DNA of 64,000 bases. Source: Loxodes magnus. Taxonomy: Eukaryota; Ciliophora; Karyorelictea; Loxodida; Loxodidae. The translations under genes and the position numbers were made by a program. The notes below the pieces were generated by a model. That model saw only the letters and a list, made by a program, of their open reading frames with translations, was not told where the DNA came from and searched no databases. Below are positions 10,247 through 24,734 of this stretch, one piece after another (within the stretch, counting starts at the first letter, position 1; the number at the start of each line of letters is the position of its first letter). The stretch spans positions 62,001 through 126,000 of the forward strand of contig CAMPDV010000189.1 in assembly GCA_946699065.1 (NCBI GenBank). Reading direction: 5' to 3'.

Positions 10247-11525
10247 ATGAGATTGCTAAGGGTGGCTTTAGAGTTTTTTGAAAAGCTTTACTGAAGGAAG
10301 AACATTAATAGCGATAAAGAGTTTTACAATTAAAGTTTATCTTAGGCAGCTAAGAAAGAGATGGAATAGCAGCTATCAATACCTAAAAGATGCATCATCC
10401 TAATAGTATCTTTATATGAGTACTGTCCTTAGCTGCTGTGTTTGGTATTGGAATATCTGCCTTACAATTTATACTAGCTTATATAAAATAAGCAATATAT
10501 ATCATAGAAAATCAGATATAACATAAGCTTGGATATCGTGATATGTCTAGAGTGTATTATCGAGAAAAATATTATTCACAGAGATCTTAAGAGTAATAAC
10601 ATATTACTAGACAATAATTTAAGAGCTAAAATAACAGGTTTTAATTTGTCGAAAGTGAGAATGGAAACTCAATCTTTCGAATCAAAAACTTAGATAGGCA
10701 ACATTCGTTGGATAGCTCCTGAATTGATGTGCTTAAAGCCTAAATACAGAAATAACCAGATATTTTTGCTTTGGGAGTCATTTTTTGGGAAATTGCAACT
10801 AATTAAGCGTCCTATTAAGAAACTGATAACTTATCTATAAGAGAGGATATAAAAGCTGGAGATAGAGAAAAAATTCCTGAGGAATTGCCTCAGGATTATA
10901 AGATTTTATTTTAAAAATTTTGGACTTAAAATTCAAATGAGAGAACAAGTCGTGAAACTGTATAAAGCTTACTATTGAGTAGCTTAGAAAAAATCTAAAA
11001 ATAAACCCCAAAATAAGATCCATAAGTAATGAAAAGTTCAACTAAAATGGAAAATTTGAGAATTCCTGCATTAAAGGAAATCAAGGCTTTCACTTAACCT
11101 TTATTAATTATTAACTTGCATAAAAATAAAGTAAAGGTAAATATTTATCTTTTAGGCTAAACTTTGATGGGACACTAGGGAGGAGTTTGATCTGTAGTGA
11201 TATCTGGTGACTAGAAATTAATTGTATCGGCTAGTTACGATATAAACTTAAAAATATGAGAGTTTCTTGCTGTAACTTGTAAGAGAATTTTGATGGGACA
11301 CTAGAATTTAGTTTTATCCATAAATCCAGCGATCTTCATCGTATAATTTTCTCCTCATTTCCATAGTTGGCCTATCTTTTATTAAATTCTTTTTGAGTAT
11401 ATCTACTAGCAGCTTCTTCACCAAACTAGCTCATTAAAAGCCAGAATCTTATCTATGCAGTACATATTTATGCTCAGAAGATAGAAGAATAATCTTAATT
11501 ACTACTTCAGATTCTTCAAAGGTAA
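10247..11525 (+). pseudogene. Protein kinase-WD40 fusion, frameshifted
   Basis: Kinase motifs in order: a glycine-loop remnant (EIAKGGFRVF) at ~10250, beta-3 IAIK at ~10310, hinge LVLEYLPYNLY, intact HRDLKSNN at ~10573, GFN in place of DFG at ~10635, IRWIAPE, and a C-lobe from PDIFALGVIFWEI. The frame shifts near 10288, near 10340 and at ~10757 by one base. From the C-lobe the frame runs open into two WD40 units (LMGHQGGV-TGA-SVVIS, NLKI-TGA-EF), where both TGAs (11188, 11257) fit Trp. TAA/TAG read as Gln. The layout resembles tyrosine-kinase-like proteins. Three shifts plus loss of DFG indicate a decayed gene, though a pseudokinase cannot be ruled out. Confidence 0.65.
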
Positions 11526-11589
11526 GAAATGCTTAATATCTTTAAATTAAAGATTAAATTCTAGATATTTAAGATATTTTAACTTAATA

Positions 11590-12997
11590 GATTTAGATTT
11601 TGACGATTAATAGAATAAAATTCTATAATGAGCTAGAATTGTAAATTATCAAAGTTCTTTCTGAGTAAGAACAAAAAAGCGTGAAAAGTTTTAACGGTTA
11701 GGATAATTTATAGTTGGTTGGAAAGAAGGAGTATTGGTAAGGCTTTTAATTACAAGATATATAAGAAATTACGATTGTGGAAATGCTCACTAATTTTATT
11801 AATTAATACTAAGAGTTTGGTATAAACCATATTCTGATATATGAATTCCAGAAGTTAAGGAAGTAAGAGAGTTATATCTTAATCCCATCTTAAAACAGGT
11901 AGACAAGGAAATCCTATTTATTCACTTATTTTGTATAAGTACCATGAGAATAGAATTAACATTCTCCATTTTCATTTTCGTAAGTTCTTAGCTACAAGGT
12001 CATCTCAAATAAAGTTAAGTTAGGACTGCAGTATCGAGGAATATCGTAAATTTTATAATTAGTTTGCAGACTTTTTAGTTATATCAAAACATCCTTTAAG
12101 AACTCTGCTAAAAAACATTAGCATTCACTTATAATAAGTCATAACATGATCCCAATCTTAAAATCTTATTAACTATCTTTGATGACTTTAATATCCTTTC
12201 ATTATTTCAAATCTATTAATATGAGATCATCTTAAGAGTAAAACCCGCAAAATAATCCTAAGTAAATAGCCATAAAATTATCAACTGTGCTAAATGCAGT
12301 TATCCCTCAATTCTTTGATATTTCTCCTTTTTCTAGAAATTAAAAAGTTTTCAGATTGTAAGAATAAATCTATTTATCATTGTAATTATGTAAATATATA
12401 ACTCATGAAATGTATAGAGTATTTCCTTATTCGTAAATATTACAGTGCAAGAGTTTTCTTGGATAATCTTAATCTTTGCTGAAAAGTAATCATACATTGA
12501 ATCCTAAAGCAAAAAAAAATTTAGCTGGTTCTCCTGAAATAGTTTATCCATCAAACTTGTATAAATATTTTTCAAACGTTATGTCACATGTTATTTTTTT
12601 GTAGTTGGAAGTTTATTTTGTGAGACCTGTTCTTAAGTTCTACTAATTGTGTTGTACTTATACACATAATTTTAAATTGCTGATTATCTTTAATCCCTAT
12701 ATTATCTAAAATTTTTAAATTTTGAGCAGGTGTATTCCCGAATCTTTTCTAGGAAGAAGATTCAAATATTTGAACTTATTATAGCATTCGTTTTTCTAAA
12801 TAAAGTTTTAAAATATTGCTAAGGAGATGCTACTCTGAGTTTCTGCTTCGAAAGATATACACATTTCCCTAGATTATATTCACAGTGTAGTAAATTAAAG
12901 GTTTAGGAAAATCGATACAATGGTGAATAATTTCTCACTGCAATTATTATTTTTCAAGCTAAATATGATTTAGTACACTAGCCTAAGCCTTGTATGA
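11590..12997 (+). CDS. Unknown protein, multi-exon candidate
   Basis: Three or four stretches of protein-like sequence in different frames are joined cleanly by GT-AG candidates. The clearest intron is 12238-12262 (25 nt), which connects YEIILR to QIAIKLSTVLNAV in phase 0. The last exon, 12263-12997, is 245 codons with one internal TGA (12836, MLL-W-VSASKD) and ends in TGA. Earlier segments include EMLTNFINQYQEFGINHILI and NPIYSLILYKYHENRINIL; a ~40-nt intron ending near 11900 would join them. The first phrase vaguely recalls glycosyltransferase family 92, but this is weak. Start unknown. Exon boundaries before 12238 are guesses. Confidence 0.45.
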
Positions 12998-13139
12998 TGG
13001 AAATTTGATAATGATAGGATGATGTAAGGGGTTTAGAATAAATTAGGTTAGTATAAATATTAATTGAGCAAATGAAAAAGATGTCCCTTACATAAAGACT
13101 TTGGATGGATGGTAGTTTGTATTAATGGAGTAAGTGAAA

Positions 13140-15660
13140 ATAGATTGGAATTAGCGCATTGTAATATGAAATTAGAACTAAATAATTAAGCATTTAACAA
13201 TTTACAAATTATTACAATATTTATATTTTTTCTATCAATGAGACTTGGCAGTATCAAGACTTTGCTCCTATATAAATTAAAGGATATAGAAGTTTTTATA
13301 AAAACAATGATGAAACTGAAAGAGCTGGTGGAGTTTGGTTGATTGTTAAAGATGCTGATTGGAGACAAATAGAGGATTTTATTTAATAAGATGATAGGTT
13401 TCTACTAGTAAAAATAAAGAATATTTATTTCACAACATGTTATATGCCAACAGATGAAAAACCTATATTAGTTAAAGAATAATCATATTCAAACTTAGAT
13501 CTTATTCTTAATGTAGTTGGAGACTATCCTATTATATTAATGGGAGATTTGAATGCTCTTTTATAAGGTTATGGAAGTAATAATAGACATAACTTATAAG
13601 ATAATGCTTAAAGATTACAAACATTGATTGAAGAATATGATTTACAAATAATAAACGATTAAAGTTTTGATACTTTTAGAAGTAGAGCAAATTATAAAAC
13701 TTATTTCAATTATTATATTATACCTAACTATCACATTAACATTAACCAATTCCCCTATTTCTCTACAAACCACTGCACTTCATACAGATCAATATTCCTA
13801 AAATTCACTACTTCAAATATCAATACAAATCCTCCAATTCTTGCTCCTAGAGTCTATTTCAACATTTATAACTTTTAGAATTTAGCTATACCAGAACAAT
13901 ATAAAGCTAAATTTGAAGGATGCTTAAATTATTTTTAACTAATAGAAGAACAAAATTTAGAAACTTAATATCAGTATATTCTGCTAACTTTTAATCCTAA
14001 TTGCCTTTTACTACTAGACCTACTAAATAACTATACTATCTTACAGGATTATTAATTCTTTAAATGAAAATTCAAGGTTAAATAAGCCTAAGAAGATAGA
14101 GAAATAATGAACTAATCATCTTCTAAAATGTTTTAATAGCAAGAAAAATTCTAAGCCCAAGAATTAGAAACAATATGTATATGGATTCTGAAATTTTTTC
14201 TTAAGTTGTAAATAACTGAGAAGATAATGCTTTTAATAAGCATTCAACATTGATGTCGAAGAGATAAAGAACTGTAGCATAAAGCTTCTTATTAGTAAGA
14301 ATTTAGTTTAATAAGTTTAAAAGAAGTTAAATAAATCATCAGGAAATTGGCAATTTATAAAGCATCAGGAGCAAATGATATCAAAGCCGAACTCTTCAAA
14401 TACGCTAGTAATGAATTTTATGAAGTATTTTAAAGATTTATGAATTATATGTTAAGAAAATTAATAATTCCATACTAGCTCAAATAAGTAAGAATCATTC
14501 CAGTTTATAAAAAAGGATCAAGGAGAATTGAAAGAACTGGAGACCTAGTGTGGTTATAAATATTATCCTCAAAAATATGATAAAATAATAACTTAGAGAA
14601 TTTTTGGATACATTTATGAGAGTAAGATCATACACCTTTCAGAGCAAGAATTTTCAAAGAAGAGATAAACATTACATCAAGTTTGAACTATATAATCAAA
14701 TGTTGACTTACACAGAAGATGAGAAAGAGGAAATATCTTCTAGCTACTCTTATAGATGTAGAAAAAATGTACGATAACATTAACAGAGATTTGCTGTTTG
14801 GAAATTTATATAGAATTAAGTTTCCTCTTGCACTAATAAATTATCTCGAATCATTCTAGTCTCATCTAGAATTTAGATTTATTTTAGACGGAATATTATC
14901 AAGAAATTTAAATTATAGCAATGGGATTTTGCAAGGAAATTCACATAATCCAGTTCTTACCATTATCTTCTATGGCATTGTAATCTTATATTAAAAGCTT
15001 AAAAAAACTTGGATTTATAATTTTTGTACGTTTATTTTTTTTCCAAAACTTAAGCAGATTAATTTTTATTACTGTCTAATAAAGATAATATGAGTTAATT
15101 AATTTAGTCTACATGTAAAGTATTTGATTGAGTTAAATTGACTATAAATGCTGAAAAATGTGAATATATCTGCTTTATAAGTAAGAACTAAAAATATGAA
15201 AATTAAATAAAACTATGATTCGAGAAATAATATCAATTTAAAAAATTAAGTACCTTTAGTTACAATTTTTAGTATTATTAGAAATAAAGGCTCTATTAAA
15301 TAAAACACTCTGAAATTTGCATTTGAGGAGAATAAGATACCTATTAGCATATTTCTTAGTGTGAAGGTCTGCAAGATTTAATAGAAGAATTTAATGATTT
15401 CAGGAATTGCAATTTAATTAAACCTATAACTTACAATCAAAATTACATTAATCTTAACTTCCCTACTAGAAGATAACTTTAATAAATAGTTTTAAGAATT
15501 AAATACTTTCATTAAAGTTTCTTTGCAGAAGAATTTAAATTTTATATCAAAATGACAATCAAGTGTAAGAATTATTGGAATAATAATTTTTCTAGTGAAC
15601 AAACAAAGAAGAAAATGATTAAAGAAAATTGAATAAAACTTATTTAGAAGGAAGTTGCAA
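13140..15660 (+). mobile_element. Non-LTR retrotransposon (LINE) ORF2, decayed; copy 1
   Basis: An APE-type endonuclease is readable from ~13201: INETW at 13231, GGVWLIV, TCYMPTDE and the metal-binding GDLNA at ~13545, with TAA/TAG as Gln. The reverse transcriptase follows in pieces: KASGANDIKAELFK (~14360), TLIDVEKMYDNI (~14745), NGILQGNSHNP (~14925). The expected YADD box near 15020 is not recognisable and several frame changes occur, so it is inactive. Endonuclease before RT in one polyprotein defines an APE-clade LINE. No target-site duplication was found. Confidence 0.75.
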
Positions 15661-16380
15661 AGGATTTTTTATTAGGTATATGAAATATAGTAAAAATATA
15701 TGAAATTTGAATTAATTAATTATATTATTTTCTAATTTAATTAAATTAAATATAATAGCATTTTAATATTCTATAATTTTAGTATATCATAGCTTTATTT
15801 ATATAATATATTTTTTAATATGATATAAAAGGAAAATTTTACTATTTAAATATTGCATTTATTTGTTAATTTAATCTTCTTACATTTTTTCAGACATAAA
15901 TATATGTGTAAAAATAGTATTTTTTATAAATTAGTTTACTAATGTTACCTTTATTTTTATTAAATATCTTATGTATAATAATTTTAGATAAGATATTGTT
16001 ATTTATTTAATTATTCTAAATTTAATATATTTTAACTTATAATGCTTTAACTTTTATTTTTATCTAATTACCATAAAAATTAAGACAATAAAACTTTAAT
16101 ATACTTTATTTACAAAACTATTATATTATATATATAAATCAAATTACAATATTACTCTATATCAAGTAGTAATCCCACTTTTCGCATCTTGCCAATCCTG
16201 GGTCAGGATTGCTTGATAAATTTAAAAAGGACATGAAAGAGCTTTATAGTTTAATCAGATCTTTGATACTATTTTTAATTAAAACGACTCTGTCGTAAAA
16301 CTTTAAATTTCTAGGTGGAATTAAATGAAAAAGGACTGAAATCTTAAAAATAAGCAATCTATCAAAAAAAGTAGGTAATT
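15661..16380. other. A+T-rich spacer between two LINEs
   Basis: No gene seen. A small GC-richer island at ~16180-16215 contains an imperfect inverted repeat (CCAATCCTGGGTCAGGATTG) of unknown meaning. Confidence 0.4.
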
Positions 16381-16389
16381 TAGAACGTC

Positions 16390-19300
16390 AACTCAAACAA
16401 AAGTTCTGTGCAAATCTTTATAATGGAAGAAGAAAATAACGAGCAAATGCCATAAAAGGTAACTAGAATATGCAGCTCAAAACTGCTAAAAGGGTAGGAG
16501 TTATCTATTTCAGTAGGAAATACTGTAACCAAGTCTCAGGTTAGCAGAAATGTAAGAAGATGAAATCGTTCATGGTAAAAATATTGAAAGTGTGAAAATC
16601 CTAATGACAGGAATAATTATTATATGATTCAAAAATAAGGAAACAATCATACAATTCGGGAATAATCAAATATATAAGTGCTGAAATTTTGTAATACTAA
16701 CAGATTAGAAATATAGAAAAAATCTACAACATCAAGAAATATCAGATTCATTGAACATTTAACATGTATTCAAGTTTGAACCAGGTGGAGACACAACTGG
16801 AGCAGTACATGAAAATAGTATGTACAGAAATTGGAACTGTAAAGGCATAACGTGAGCCAATGGGAAAATGAAAACGTATTTAGAATTGAAGAAAATCAAA
16901 GTTGAAAAAAGTGGACCAGATAAGTTAGACCAAGGAGGTATAAGCTCTTACTTGAGTCATCCATCAATTGGAAAATATACGAAATGTAGCATAGAACAAA
17001 TTAATGCAAAGAAAAAAATTATTAAAGGAAGCAATTAAAATTGCTAAGAAAGTACAAATCAGGTTGATGCATTCGTAAATCAGAAATAAAATGTCTTACT
17101 ATTAAAAGAAAAAGATAGCGAAGTAAAAGAAAGTGAAGAATAACGAAGAATAACGAAGAGGATTAGCCTTCAAATAAAATATCACTTTGAATTTCCAGCT
17201 AAAACAGCAAGTTTGAGCCATACTAAAGTTACTTTAAAGCAGATCGAATTTAATAGATACTCAACAACAAAATTAAATGAATAAAAACTGAGACAAAACG
17301 ATCAATGTCACATAAAAACACTTTGTAAAACAGGAAACAAGGAAAAACCAAACTGAAACAACTAGAAAATAATAACAGGAAGTAAGTGAGCATAAATTCA
17401 ACGCTGTCTAAAAATAGATAGAAAATAAAATATAATGGGAAGAAAGATAGTATCGTGTAATAAAATTTAAGACATAATTATAGGAAAAATAATAAACATT
17501 AGAACGATTTGGTTTTCACGTTTTTAAAGAAGAGGAAGCTAAAAATGTAGAGCTGGAGAACTAAAAAAAAGAGGAAGTACAAGGAAATACTAATATAATA
17601 AAATAAGCAGAATTAAGCATAGGCACAGCAAATGCCAGAGTAATAAAATCTAACAAGGAAGAATTAATCAAGTTTATGTGCAAAAAGAAGATAGATATTA
17701 TGGCGATGTAAGAAATATTTGTGGATCAAACTGCTGAAATGCCTTTCGTATATGGCTTCAGAGTAATAATTAAATTGGGCACAAAGCACAGCAAAAGAGT
17801 AGCATTTTATAGAAAAGATAAAATTACTAGCAAAACCAAGTTATTGGATATAGCGAATATCAATCAAACAGAGTTATTTTAGGGGGAAAGATTAATAGAT
17901 TTAACGCTTGATGATTGACTGGCATTAATAAACGTATACGCGTCTATAACATCCGACTATGATTAACTAATACCCTTTTATGAAAGTATAAAATAATACA
18001 TAATAGCAACTAACAGCAAAGAATAAAAAATTTTAATATTAGGGGATTTTAATGCGCATATTCACATCATTTTTTACAGTAAGAGCAGAATAATGCAGGC
18101 TAATACTTACTTAACTTGGTGAGATATTATCATTTAGAATGAAAGATCCAATCTTCATCACAACATAAAGGAAAGGAAATTTCAAATTAGATTACTTCTT
18201 AACGGATTAATATATCACGCTAACATTATCAGCACAAAATTTTATCTATAGATACCAATAGGAGTTATTAGCCAGAATAAAAAAGATAAAAGAAAAGGAA
18301 GAATATTTAAAAAGCCCATAAATTAAAAGGATAAACTTTCAAAAATTAAAGCAATAAAAGGTTCAAGAAATTCAAAGAATGATTCGAGAAAACAGATCTT
18401 AGCAAATTCGAAAATTTAGATAGCGAAGCATATTATGATAAATGATCAGAATAAATCCAAGAGCGACTAAAAGTGATTGATGGCTTTTAACAAATAAATG
18501 AGAAAATACTAAATATACCAAAAACTATAAAACTAAAAAAATACTTCTAATAGAAGGCTAAATAAGTAAAATATCTAATTAGATAAAGATGCTAAGAAAT
18601 TAATAATAATATTAAAGTGAGATAAGAAGTAAGGAGAAACTTTAGACTGCATAAAATAAAAGATAGGAAAAATAAATTAAATATCTTCCTGATTAAATTA
18701 ATTAAGGAAACCTAAGAAAAACTTGAAAGGGAATATAAAAATAATTAAAGTAGAGAAAGCGTGCACCATGGACATTAATAAACGAAATGGATCTGCGGAA
18801 TTTAAAGAAAGATAAGAGGAGCTCTATAAAAGTGGTAGCAACAGATTACCAGATTTATATAAGAATATATAAACAATATAGGTTCAAAAAGAAAATTCAG
18901 TGTACTACTTAAAAAGCTCTCCTAATGAAAAGCTGTAGATCCCGATAGAATATAAATAGGAAAAATAAGAGCTGGTGGGGATAAGATTGTTAGCCTAACC
19001 CCAATATTAACATAAAAATAATAAATCTGGCATTATGCCAAGCAAAATTAAAGAATTTTTTATTATATTATTTCATAAAAAGGCAGAGCGGAAGACCCTA
19101 TTAATTATAGGCCGATTTTACTTTTAAATTGTATAGTAAAAATCATAGATCTCTGATTATTTGGACAAAATAAACTCAGATTTGAGTGAGTGTGACGATG
19201 AGTTATAATATGACTTCAAGCTAGGTAAATAATGTTCATAGAAAATCTTCAATCTAAGAACTACAATGATTTATGCAAATAATAAAGAGACAGTAGTAAT

Positions 19301-20900
19301 ATTTATTGATATTAAAAAGCATTTGATTCAATAATAAGAGAAGATATATGAAAGATACTAAATTAAATTGAAGTACCTGAGTAAGAAATTAAGATACTGA
19401 ATTGTACAGGGATGAAGATATTAAGCTTAAAATAATTTATTTAATATCAGAATAGTTTTAAACGGAGAAAGGAATTAAATTAGGTAGCACTTGATCTCCA
19501 AGGTTATTCAATATTCCAATAAACTTCTAAACTAACTAAGATAAAATAAAATAGGAATAATTATAAACAAAGAATATGCATAATATACAGAGGAAATATA
19601 TATGGAAGCACTAGTGTAAGTAGATGATATTGTAATGATGGTAAATTCAGGCCAATTACAAGAGATAATGCTACAACAGTGATCTTAATAATATAAAAAT
19701 TGCAGATGTAGTTAATGTTAAAAAAATAAAGATAATATAAATTTTGCAAATAATATATGAAATGGCAATAGAAAGAGTAAAGGAATTTTAAGGACACTGA
19801 GGTCAAGAAAGTATTTCTATTAAAAAAATCTACAATTAAGATTAATGAAATATAGAAAGCGTAAGCATGAATTTTGGTCAAGCTAGCAATATAAAAGGCG
19901 TTACTCCTTAAAATGCATTACAGATTTTAAAGGCTCTCATTAACTAAATATTTAACCATGGAAGTGAATATAATTTATCGAAGAAATAATAGTAAATGAC
20001 ATATTTAATAAATTAGAAATTGCTTAATGTAAATCATTGAGAGCTTAAATAGACTGACCTTTCTATGTGTAAAATGAATTGATAGAACATGAACTCTAAT
20101 TCGTGAAACTGTAACATTACCTATGATAACGTATGATATTATTAAAGAATATCGCCACTCCTAAACGTAGTCTCATATTAGATAGATGAATGTGTCGGTT
20201 AGTAAAAAGTAACAATTTTTATTTGAAATTTATTCTAAAAATGTACTGAAAACTTTATAACTGAGTGATGAAATTATTACCCAAAAAGCTGATATGGAAG
20301 AAAATAGTATTATAAATAAAGGAGTAAATTAAGTTTCATAATTGAGTAAAAGTCTTAGAACGAAAGGGAAACATGTGAGCCTATTTTAATTATTGCAACA
20401 AATGATTGGAAAGCTTCATTTAAGGACTGCCTAATTATCTTAGATATAATATACATAGAAAATAGGAATATGCTATTATTTTTAGATTACGTACGAATTT
20501 AGTGGTGCAGCGTAAACTCTAAAGAAAGGCATCCCATTGAAAATGCAAATCGCAGATTAGGTTAGTAAGGGAAATAAGACAAATAATGTTTACGAAGATT
20601 ATGACAGAAGTCTATGAAAAATCTTACTTTAATAAATTTACTTTAGAGATAGTTAAGGATTCAAATTTTAATGAAATCTGGACCTATTTGATATTGTGTG
20701 AGGAAGCTACAAATTTGAATAATGAATACGGAATCTTTAGGAAAGCTTTCAAGAAAGCAAATAAACCAAATAATAAATGATCAAAAAAAGGAATTTTATA
20801 AATAAGAAGAAGAGGCTATTTAGACAAAAATTTACTTAAACAAAAAATAATAGGAAAATACTACAAAGCAAGTACCAATGAACACACATAGTTACTCAGG
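16390..20900 (+). mobile_element. Non-LTR retrotransposon (LINE), decayed; copy 2
   Basis: The longest element in the window. 16390-17500 may be ORF1 (basic, no motif recognised). The APE endonuclease spans ~17620-18120: DIMAMQEIFVD, LALINVYAS, and GDFNAH at 18042; a TGA just before LALINVYAS fits Trp. The RT spans ~18860-19660: DPINYRPILLLNC (~19094), VVIFIDIKK (~19293), GIKLGST-SPRLFNI (~19465) and VDDIVMMVNS (~19617), where YADD has become VDD. Frame breaks are frequent. The 3' part to ~20900 contains a 64-codon open piece at 20586-20780, probably the C-terminal region. Same orientation as LINE 1 but clearly different in sequence. Confidence 0.75.
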
Positions 20901-21394
20901 GAACTAACTAGAGAGAAAAAAATGCATTAAGAATAGTTGGAATATTTAGCAAAACAAAAATTGAATTAAATCTGAGGAAAATTAAATAAAGATTCACAAA
21001 CAGCAAAGAAGCAGAAAGACAATAAAAAATTAAGTAAAAATGGAACTCGAGCAAGAATGATGTCATTGCAAAAAGGCTTAATGCTAGATTTGAACTGGAT
21101 AAGCAATAATGGAATTAATGGAAGAATAACTGAAAATCAAGAAAAATCAAGAATGTACGTTTAAAAAAGAGACAATGTCAAACTTTACCTAAAGTTTAAT
21201 AATAGACGCATGGCAAACCTAATAATGGTAGAATCACATTAATTTAACATTATTATTATAAACAAACCTTTTGAAGATCTCTACTATCAATTTGAAATTA
21301 TTAAAAATTTTAAATTTAATAATTAAATTTTAAATATATTTATTTTTATTTCATTGTAATTAGTTTCAATATAATAAAGCAAATTTTTTTCCAA

Positions 21395-23550
21395 ATGGAT
21401 ATGTAACAGTGTCTTAACTGTAGAAATGATTTCGATTAAGGTTAGTTTTAACCTAAATAACTTTCTTGCAACTTTTTTTTATGTTTCAACTGACTAAGTG
21501 CCATATATCAGCCTACGAGAATGATCGTATGTAGGAATCATCATCAAAGCTTTATTATTAGTCTTTAGGATTTACAAAAATATATGGTACAATAACCAAT
21601 ATAACCTTAGTTTTCTCAACAGTAACAAGCATTGGACTAAATATGGTTAAATCAATAAGTTGATTGGTTATAGGAGTAGCAAGTTTAGAAATAAGATAAG
21701 CTATAGTCCATAAGGAATACTATCAATGGGACTAGTTAGTAATAGAACTATATCTGTCAGTAAGCAATTAATGAATATTCAAGATCTTGATAGAATAATA
21801 TTAAAAAATAATAAATAAAATTAAAAGTTTATTGAATCGTTTATCGTAACTAGACATTTAATAATAGTAATAACGCTAGCAGATAAATCAACAAAATCAG
21901 AATTGTAAGAATATTAATAGCAATTCACAGATATATTAAGAGAAATCAATGAGATGAAGGAAGAATCTGATATTAATTTGAATGATTAAAGTTTGCGATA
22001 TAATATTTAACAATATCTCTTAAATGCCTTCAATTTTCTGAGAGATCGTTCATAGGGTTAGCTATTGACCTAATAAAAAGCCAAGTAGTTAATAGAATCT
22101 TATTTCAGCCAATAAAATGTTATAAAAGATTTATGTTAAGGTCAATAATAAAATTTGTCCAATTATTGGATCTTCAAAAATAAGAAATATAAGAAAACTA
22201 ATAGAATTAATTCTTCTTCCAAGGTTAATGTTTTTAAGACACTAAAAATTAGACAAGTAATAAAGTCATAAGTAACAAATTTAAAAAGAGATATATCAGT
22301 TAAATTAAATAAAGAAGCTTCTAGTATTGTTTAAAGTAAAGATTAAAAGCTACTTCAATATATCATAAACTTTAAATTAAGTTTAGATCTTATAAATTGA
22401 ATAACTTTGAGAACAACCTAGCTTGAAAAAGCAAATCTTTATAAACTTTAATAACCTTACGTACAATTAGTTAAATCAAATCTTAAACCAACTACAATAA
22501 CAATCTAATATCGATATTTAAGCTTTGAAGTAATCTCCTTTAAATCACTAAAGCTTAGCACTTTCAACATCAGTCTTATTATAATTATCTTAAGGATTAA
22601 AACAAATCTTGCTTATAAATTAAATTAAGTGTTAGAGTTATCAAAAAAATCATAAGAAGTATCGTAGGTATCATCAAATGTGATAACGATACTAAACTAC
22701 ATGAATTTGTAGTTTGCTTAACAAAATTTTGTTAACGTGAGATTAGTTCAAGAAGATTTATCGGACATGACATTTACTAACTGTGACTTCACCAATTCAA
22801 GTTTCCATCCATGTAATTTACGAAATACGAAGTTCACCCTGTACATTAAGCAATACTAATCTATCTAATATTACAGCTGAGTATCCTCATATACTATATG
22901 GTCATACTTAATGCATCAACTCAATCACATTTTCTCCTGACATTCAATTCATCATCGCTGGTTCATGGGATAAAACAATTAAGATTTGAAATTATTAAAT
23001 ATCTACCCTTATCAAAACTCTGCAAGGTCACATTTCTATTGTTACCTTGGTAGTTATCTGCCCAGACTCTAACTATATCATATCAGCATCTAGGGATTCA
23101 ACGATTAAGATAAGAAAGCTTTAAAGTTCTTTTGGGGATTCCCTAACTACTCCATATGTTAAAACTTTAGCAGATCACTCATCTTCAGTTAGATCTGTAG
23201 TTATCTCATTAGACTCTAACTATATTGTATCAGCATCTCGAGAAAAAACTATAAAGATCTGGTCTTTCTCAACTGGTTAGTGTGTATTAACTCTTAGTGG
23301 TAATAGATTTTCAATATGATAGGATTGAAGATGAATCTATTCTGGAGATGGTATTGGTGAATTGAGAAGATGAAATATCTAGAGGTTAATGTATTCTAAT
23401 CTATCTGGTTAATAGGTAATTAATAATTAATAATTTTTATAATTAAGTAGCTGGATTGAAATGGTTTGTATGGTGATTATGGATTGAGATTGAGAAATTG
23501 CCTAACTGATAATGTTTAGTGAGTTGAATAAGAAGAGAATTATGAGTTGA
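21395..23550 (+). pseudogene. Zinc finger-coiled coil-pentapeptide-WD40 gene, decayed copy C
   Basis: Starts like copies A and B (MDMQQC) at 21395 and ends in the same SELNKKRIMS-TGA context at 23548. The span is not a multiple of three and several indels shift the frame, for example one missing A near 21765 and another near 21930. A zinc-ligand Cys codon (TGT) has become TGA at ~21490. The coiled coil, the pentapeptides (DLSDMTFTNCDF) and about four WD units remain, including GSWDKTIKI-TGA-NYQ at ~22965, again TGA at the Trp site. Fewer WD units than A (8) or B (7). Most likely a pseudogene. Confidence 0.7.
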
Positions 23551-24471
23551 GTTACTTATAAATTAATAAAATGAATAATATTAAAAATGGAAATAATGAT
23601 ATACTACTATGTTATTATGTTACTATGCTATCATGCTACTATTTTATTATATTACTATTTTAAACTAATATTATACTAATGTACTACTATACTAATATAT
23701 GATATACTATTATACTACTATATGATATACTACTTTACTACTATATTACTTCATTACTATACTACTATATTGTAATATTGCTAAATTAATAAGTTAATAT
23801 GTAGTTATGTTTATATAATAGTATTTATATTTCTTAATATTTACAACTTTTAATAATTATATGTGGGGATGCTTGATAATTATATTTTGGGATAAAATTA
23901 TATTTAAGGAAAAGGTAGTAAATAATTAGAAAATTAAACATTAAAAAAATGGGTTAATTATTTAGGAATTTAGAAAGGACTATTAATTATGTAATTAAGT
24001 GATTTGTAATTTAAAAGTAGTATAAGATTGCTAAAGAATAATCAATTCAACTTAGTTTCAGATATTGAGATAGTTTTTGCGACGAGATTAAGGAGGTCAT
24101 AAATAAAGAGTGTAGAAATGATAGCAAAATAATTTAGAAAGTTATGAAACATTTATTAATTAAAAGAAAAGTAAAGAGTAAAGTATAAAATAATTAATAA
24201 AGTTTTTAAATATTTTTAATTATAAAAGTTTCTGTTATAAAAGTTCTGCTATAAAAGTTTCAGCTATAAAAGTTTCTGGTATAAAAGTTTATTTTTTAAG
24301 ATTTTATTTTTTAAGATTTTAAATTTTAAATTATTTTAAATGTAAAAGCGTTTATAATTTTGTTTTGCTTAATTATGTTTTATTTTTAAATGTAAATTTT
24401 TTTTAATTTATTTACATTTACATTTATTTAATTTAATTTTTATTAGAGTAAAAATATTTGAAAATAAAAAT

Positions 24472-24528
24472 TTGTTTTTTCTCAGCGTTTTACACTATAA
24501 GCCATTTTTCGAATGGACTAAATTTTTG
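24472..24528 (-). repeat. ~55-bp interspersed motif, copy C1
   Basis: Reverse complement of the A/B motif (CTCAGCGTTTTACACTATAA). Confidence 0.8.
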
Positions 24529-24734
24529 TAAAATTATATGAAGAATTTAAAATGGTCTAAAAGGGTTAAAAAGGTTAAAAAGGTCTAATAGGTAATAGTG
24601 ATAAAAATTTAAGAAAATAATTTATTTTTTATGAAAGGAATTTTAATCATTTTTTTGGTTTTTTTTTAAGTTTATAAAAGGTTTGGAAAAAAGTTAGAAT
24701 TTTTTATAAATAAATAATAAATAAGATTGATTAT

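Noticed and set aside
19561..19881. 106-codon minus-strand frame
   Set aside because: Antisense of the LINE 2 reverse-transcriptase region; no protein-like pattern.
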